From: Loripinus fragilis
Taxonomy: Eukaryota; Mollusca; Bivalvia; Lucinida; Lucinidae
DNA length: 64,000 nucleotides
Assembly: GCA_964019695.1 (NCBI GenBank)
Contig: OZ026528.1
Location: 50,901,495 to 50,965,494 of the forward strand
Direction of reading: 5' to 3'
Shown: positions 59,421 to 64,000 of the stretch, piece after piece
Position numbering within the stretch: the first letter of the stretch is position 1
Layout of the letters: each line of letters opens with the position of its first letter
Program-made: the position numbers and the translations under genes
The notes under the pieces: model-generated
Told to the model about the DNA's origin: nothing
The model's database searches: none
The model's input: only the letters and a program-made list of their open reading frames with translations

Positions 59421-60021
59421 CTCTATATATTACTGAATCTACTGATATGGAAACACCAAGGAATCATGGCCAGAAAAGTCAAGATCTTATACATAGCAAC
59501 CAAGATATCCTTCCAAACAGGACTTGTTCATTCTTTTTAGGTTACAGATGTGTTTTTCCATAGACCTCCATTATAGTTTTTTAGTAAGTTATGGCCCTCA
59601 AAACTCTAAAGTCCCATTGTGGCTACTATGGAATCACAAATTTTACCTAGTTAAATCAATTATTTGGAAGAACATACCCTGGTAACCCCTATGTTTTACC
59701 ACTTTTGTCCACAGTACGAGGGCACCCTACATGGAAGGAAAAGTTCATTGAAATATTATCAAGATGCAAGATCCGTTTTTCTTATCCACACATGTAAGCT
59801 ATAGCTACAAAAGCAGTGAGCTGTTGTTTCAAAAAATATCGCAGCAATTATATTTCCATCTAATAAATATAATGTGTTTTATATTAATTGAGGAGTATTA
59901 TTGATCAATATATTTTTCAAATAGATCACTAAGCATCACACGCGATCACATACATGTATGTGCCATACACTTGAGTTAAAATGACATTACAGGTGTTAAC
60001 TTTTCCGCTTCTAATATCGAC

Positions 60022-60234
60022 TTAACCCTTAAAGCGCCAATCACGATTGCAGCAGACGACAAATTTTACAATCTGTTTCTTAATTTTAGAAAAAATAAGG
60101 TATGATATTTCATGCAAATCGTCTGCCTGCAAACGATTCTCATGAAATATCACGCCTTAATTGTTATTTTTGAAAAAGCAGCAAAATTTGAAATTGTTGT
60201 TTGCTGCAAATTATAGGTGGCGCTATAAGGTTAA
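60022..60234. mobile_element. TTAA-type MITE, family 3, clean ends
   Basis: TTAA then CCCTTAAAGCGCC ... GGCGCTATAAGG then TTAA. The central cgtctgcctgcaaacg hairpin is conserved. The TTAA target suggests piggyBac-type mobilisation. Confidence 0.85.
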
Positions 60235-60446
60235 CATCGCTTCCTGTATCGTCTTTTTATCCATTCAAATTGTCTCTGTAGCAAACCATGTGTACCCAGG
60301 TAAGACTGATCCTCTCTGGGTCCACACTATTTGAGTGCAGAATTAGTCCTTGATGTAAGCATTTACATGTCGCAGATGAATTCAGCTGAAACAAATTTTG
60401 TGATGCATTTGTTAGTAGCAGGTGAAGTGTTGATAATTAGCTTAAT

Positions 60447-60704
60447 GAGGGTCTGGATTGGGGGGTCCGGTATTAACTTAAAAATTTAGCCCATTATTCA
60501 TTAAAATAAGACCAATTATTCATTTAAGGTAAGAAAGGTGGCAATGAAGTCTGATTATTTACTATTCATAAATTTTTTCTTCAATTCATTAAAAAAATAG
60601 GATCATTCATTATTTTTTGGCCCTCATTATTTACTATTCATTATTTTTTTTGCTCATTATTCACTATTCATTTTAAAAAGGGCCATTACCCCATCCAGAC
60701 CCTC
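60447..60704. mobile_element. Short inverted-repeat MITE (GAGGGTCTGGAT ends)
   Basis: Ends GAGGGTCTGGATTGGGG and CCCCATCCAGACCCTC; the interior is low-complexity attatt-cattaaaa text. A possible short TTAAT duplication flanks it. Confidence 0.75.
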
Positions 60705-61483
60705 TTTAATGAAGACAGAGAATATATCACAACACATAATAGTTTTTACACCGAATATACGAGTATATAGAGTCCTTGCACTATAAGAGAAGGGTGACAA
60801 AACAGATTTGCAATAAGAAGTGAAAAAAAAACCTGCGTTTGTTCAAGTGGGTGAAGAAAGTACCACAACCTGACCAACTACGTAACTCTACTCGTATCGA
60901 GCAAGGACTCAACCAAGGATATAAGTAAAGAAGAAGTAAATATATGGAGTTACATTAATATTATTAAGATAGCCATATATATTTAAAGTTTTTCACCAAC
61001 ATATGGGCTTCTTCACTGGAACACTGACTCGGTGCTTCAAATAACAATCGTACAAATCAGCCTGGGCATTGAAACACTGACTCGGTGTTTGCAAATAACA
61101 AGTGTTCGTATCATTCTGGGCATAAACATAGTTTGCTCAGCAACTGTGTAAATTGCTTTCATGTAGACGTAAAGAAAATTCGTTAACTACATTGTCTCTG
61201 AAATAGTTACTCCAGAACAACAATATGCGTTTTGTTTTGCTTGGCAGAAAACACTACATGATTTTCTTGTTCCATCATTCATGGCAGAAAAATCAAACAA
61301 TGACTGAACATGTTTCAAACAGCGAAACACATGCAACGCATATGAGCATCGACATACATTTTTACTTTTTCATAATCTACAAATAGTCATCGAAGTACAT
61401 TTAGGAAACAACAATTCAATTTGTTTTTATTTGGGGAAGTATATAGTTGGATATATGGTCAGAAATTTAGTTTTACTGCTACA
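60705..61483. other. No gene recognised
   Basis: Contains a short duplicated phrase (acactgactcggtg, 61020-61095). Otherwise unassigned up to the Penelope-like copy P2. Confidence 0.55.
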
Positions 61484-63855
61484 GGTTTTGTTTGACGATT
61501 GTATTATATTAATACTCTTAAGCGTGAGCTTGTTGACACTAATGCCTATAAACTGCAGCCTTCTTTGAGTGAGAGGGTGATTGTTGATGGGCATGGTTGT
61601 CATACAGCCCTACATTTCGGTGTCAAAGCTAAAGAAAATCTAGACAAAGTTCCTACGTTGTACTGGTTACCTAAACTCCATAAAAAACCCTATAAAGCAA
61701 GATTTATTGCTAATTCTTGTTCTTGTACGACAACAGAACTTTCTAAATTGTTAACCTTGGGTCTTACTGCTGTTAAAAACATGTTATCAAGTATTGTGAG
61801 AAGGTATATTAGAGATCCAGTAAAACCTATTTTGGCCTATTAAAAATTCAGGTGAAATTTTAGATAAACTTAAAACTAGAGATTTCAATGCGACTAGTTT
61901 GTCTACTTACGATTTTTTACTCTTAACACTACTTTACCTCATAATTTAATTGAAGATAAACTTATTGATCTTATTGAAAGAACCTTCCAGAGGGAAGGCT
62001 CTCCTTACCTTGCATGTAATGACAGAAATGCATTTTTTACTTAAAAAACCTAAAAAAATATCATGCATGGTCATGTAAAAAAGTATGTGATGCGCTGACC
62101 TTTTTGTTGGACAACGTTTTTATTCGATTTGGCACTAAGCTGTATAGTCAAGTAGTTGGGTTTCCTAGGGGTACCAATTGTGCTCCCCTGGTTGCAGATG
62201 TATTCCTGTTTTGTTATGAGACAAACTTTATGATGTCTCTTTCTGATGAAAAGCAGGCTGATATTATTGATGCGTTTAACACTACATCCAGATATTTGGA
62301 CGATATTTTAAACATAAATAATGTTTATTTTGACAATATGGTAAGTCAAAAATACCCTTCAGTGCTCCCACTGAATAAAGCCAATACCTCTGATAACGAA
62401 GCCGCATTATTAGACTTCTAGGGCGAAGATTTGGTACCAGTAAAATGCATTTAAGCCCCCGGTGGCTTAGGCTGCCGTCCGTTCTAAGGCGGTGGTTCTG
62501 TTGTTGTTGACTTATTGTTTATTGTTACTCCCATTGTGGGAGTCTGTGGTTGTTCTATGTTTTGTTGTACGTTGCTTCATGCCTTTCTAGTATTGCAATC
62601 ATCTTGATGGGGAAGAGAGAGCTGATTGCTTTGCTTAATTTGTCTTCCTGGTGTCTCGTGATGGTTGAGCGGCTCTTCCTCACGGTGCTACAGGGTTGTC
62701 TGCAGTTTGTGATTGTGGTATTTACTGATCATACTCACTTACTATTTTTGCATTTGTCAATTTCTAATGATATAGTTTCTACAAAAAGTTATGATAAACG
62801 TGACGACTTTCATTTTGAAATTGTCAATTTTCCATTTTTAGATGGTGATTTCCCTCGCTCTAGTTCCTACAGAGTCTATATCTCCCAACTCATTTGTTTT
62901 TCTAGAGCATCTAGCTATGCTGCTGACTTCAACACTCGCAATAAATTGTTAACTCAGAAACTTCTTAAACAAGGCTATCGGTATCATAAATTTTGCAAAA
63001 CCTTTTCTCAATTTTATAGACGATGCTATGATTTGATTTCTAAATTCAAAGTTGGAATTAAATCTCTCTTGCGCCAAGGACTTTCGGAACTGGATTTCTA
63101 TGGTGACTTGGTGTATAAATTGAAGAAGATTGTTCGCTCTAAAAAATTTTCAGCGCAGTTCATTAAAATAATTTCCCATTATAAAAAGATTGGCTATAAC
63201 ATTAATGTATTGCAACAGACTGCATGCTTGATGGTCAACCCAATTACGGTTGGCAACTTTGCTTTACTCTATAATTGCACGCTGGTGGGTCAGACCAGAC
63301 TCTATGATGGTTACAACAAAGTCTTATCTGTTGGTGAGATTGTAGGGGCCTGATGCTTTGGCTGTTTGTCAGGCCCACAGGGGTTAACCTGTTGGATTTC
63401 TTTTGCTCAGGTATTCAGTTTTATTTACTGTTAAGTCCTTATGTTTGCTTTCACTCCTTGTTATATCTTGATTTATATGTTTTAGGAGAAGATGCATTGA
63501 TAAGTTAGGGGTCTTTCATGCAAACCAAATATCTACGTCTTGATCCACATCTGAATTAAGGGTGAGGTTGGCGCCGTTAAACCGGTTTAAACCATCCAGT
63601 AAGATATTTTACTGACCATTCCAAGGCGGTACTTCTTTTGTGGATCTTTAATGCTTTTTCTATCTTTTATTTGTTATGTCTTTGTGTGCGTCTGATTATA
63701 TATGCTTTGTGGTCACCTGCTGGGAAAGGGCTGACCTATTGACTTTCGTTTTTGGTGTCTAACTGTGAGTTTGTCACTTTCCCATTGGTAACCTGGGTCA
63801 GGTGTGGTACTTGATTGTATCGATTCCTGATCTTTTCACCCCTACTTACCTTGGG
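61484..63855 (+). mobile_element. Penelope-like copy P2 (plus strand), degraded and interrupted
   Basis: Same family as P1. Begins within the RT upstream region: a UGA at 61493-61495 precedes RLYYINTLKREL, exactly as in P1. Continues through YWLPKLHKKPYKARFIANS, the frame offset at GTTAAAAACATG, several stops and frameshifts near 61840-62050, GFPRGTNCAPLVADVFLF, YLDD, then a 335-bp foreign insertion (62417-62751), then the RT C-terminus. The 3' UTR runs to about 63855, ending in CTTACC next to the flank. Older than P1 and P4. Confidence 0.85.
62417..62751 (+). mobile_element. Penelope-like 3' UTR fragment (subfamily B) nested in P2
   Basis: Splits the P2 codons between TTAGACTT and GCATTTGTCAATTTC, which are contiguous in P1. 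The inserted text (agggcgaagatttggtacc ... gatcatactcacttact) recurs at 7415-7760, 33835-34050, 44213-44440, 45480-45795 and 50280-50850 in either orientation. The 267-codon open frame at 62550-63353 is an accidental fusion of this insert with the P2 C-terminus, not a gene. Confidence 0.85.
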
Positions 63856-64000
63856 AGCCTTGATACATACAATCTTACATTAATGCTAACTCATGCATTA
63901 TTGAATTTATGCAACTCTTTTTGTATGAGGTAAATGCACTGCAATCATCAAATTAAATCTCTTTTAATATATTTTTACTGATGAATTCTTCAATCTGCAT

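Noticed and set aside
62550..63353. 267-codon open frame as a host gene
   Set aside because: Its first third is a Penelope-like 3' UTR insert and the rest is the RT C-terminus of copy P2.

Overview
This is eukaryotic, AT-rich, extremely repeat-dense DNA. It most likely comes from a bivalve mollusc. The grounds are one ordinary animal gene spread over about 39 kb of introns, Penelope-like retroelements of the type reported from clams (with in-frame UGA codons), tRNA-derived SINEs, and many copies of short inverted-repeat elements. Species cannot be fixed from sequence reading alone.

The only host gene I can support is on the + strand: a TTC38-like (tetratricopeptide repeat protein 38) gene. 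Twelve coding exons run from 18479 to the stop codon at 57806-57808. All splice phases agree and the exons sum to 453 codons including the stop. The short 5' exon carrying the start codon was not found. The function of TTC38 is poorly known, so the annotation rests on homology.

1-18.4 kb (upstream): a graveyard of retroelements and foldback DNA elements. It holds a near-intact minus-strand Penelope-like element (14.0-16.5 kb), an older relative (7.4-9.6 kb), two tRNA-SINEs, a perfect 69-bp-arm palindrome and microsatellites. 18.5-57.8 kb (gene): the introns carry about ten inverted-repeat element families, a 5'-truncated RNase H LINE with a 13-bp target duplication (26.9-28.2 kb), a CR1/L2-like LINE (37.5-41.5 kb), a near-identical second Penelope-like copy (52.9-53.8 kb) and a hAT-type element with an 8-bp target duplication (56.4-57.5 kb). 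57.8-64 kb (downstream): more MITEs and a plus-strand Penelope-like copy with another element nested in it.

Main points of interest: (1) the 5' splice site of the TTC38 exon at 37292-37387 lies in a 21-bp tandem array giving about 12 in-frame consensus donors, and a LINE sits inside the array; (2) the Penelope-like copies have UGA codons at cysteine positions, consistent with selenocysteine, plus a one-base frame offset at the same site in three copies; (3) inverted-repeat elements end within about 10 bp of three TTC38 splice acceptors; (4) several nested insertions and modular MITE cores. Most short ORFs in the window are chance frames inside repeats and are not listed.
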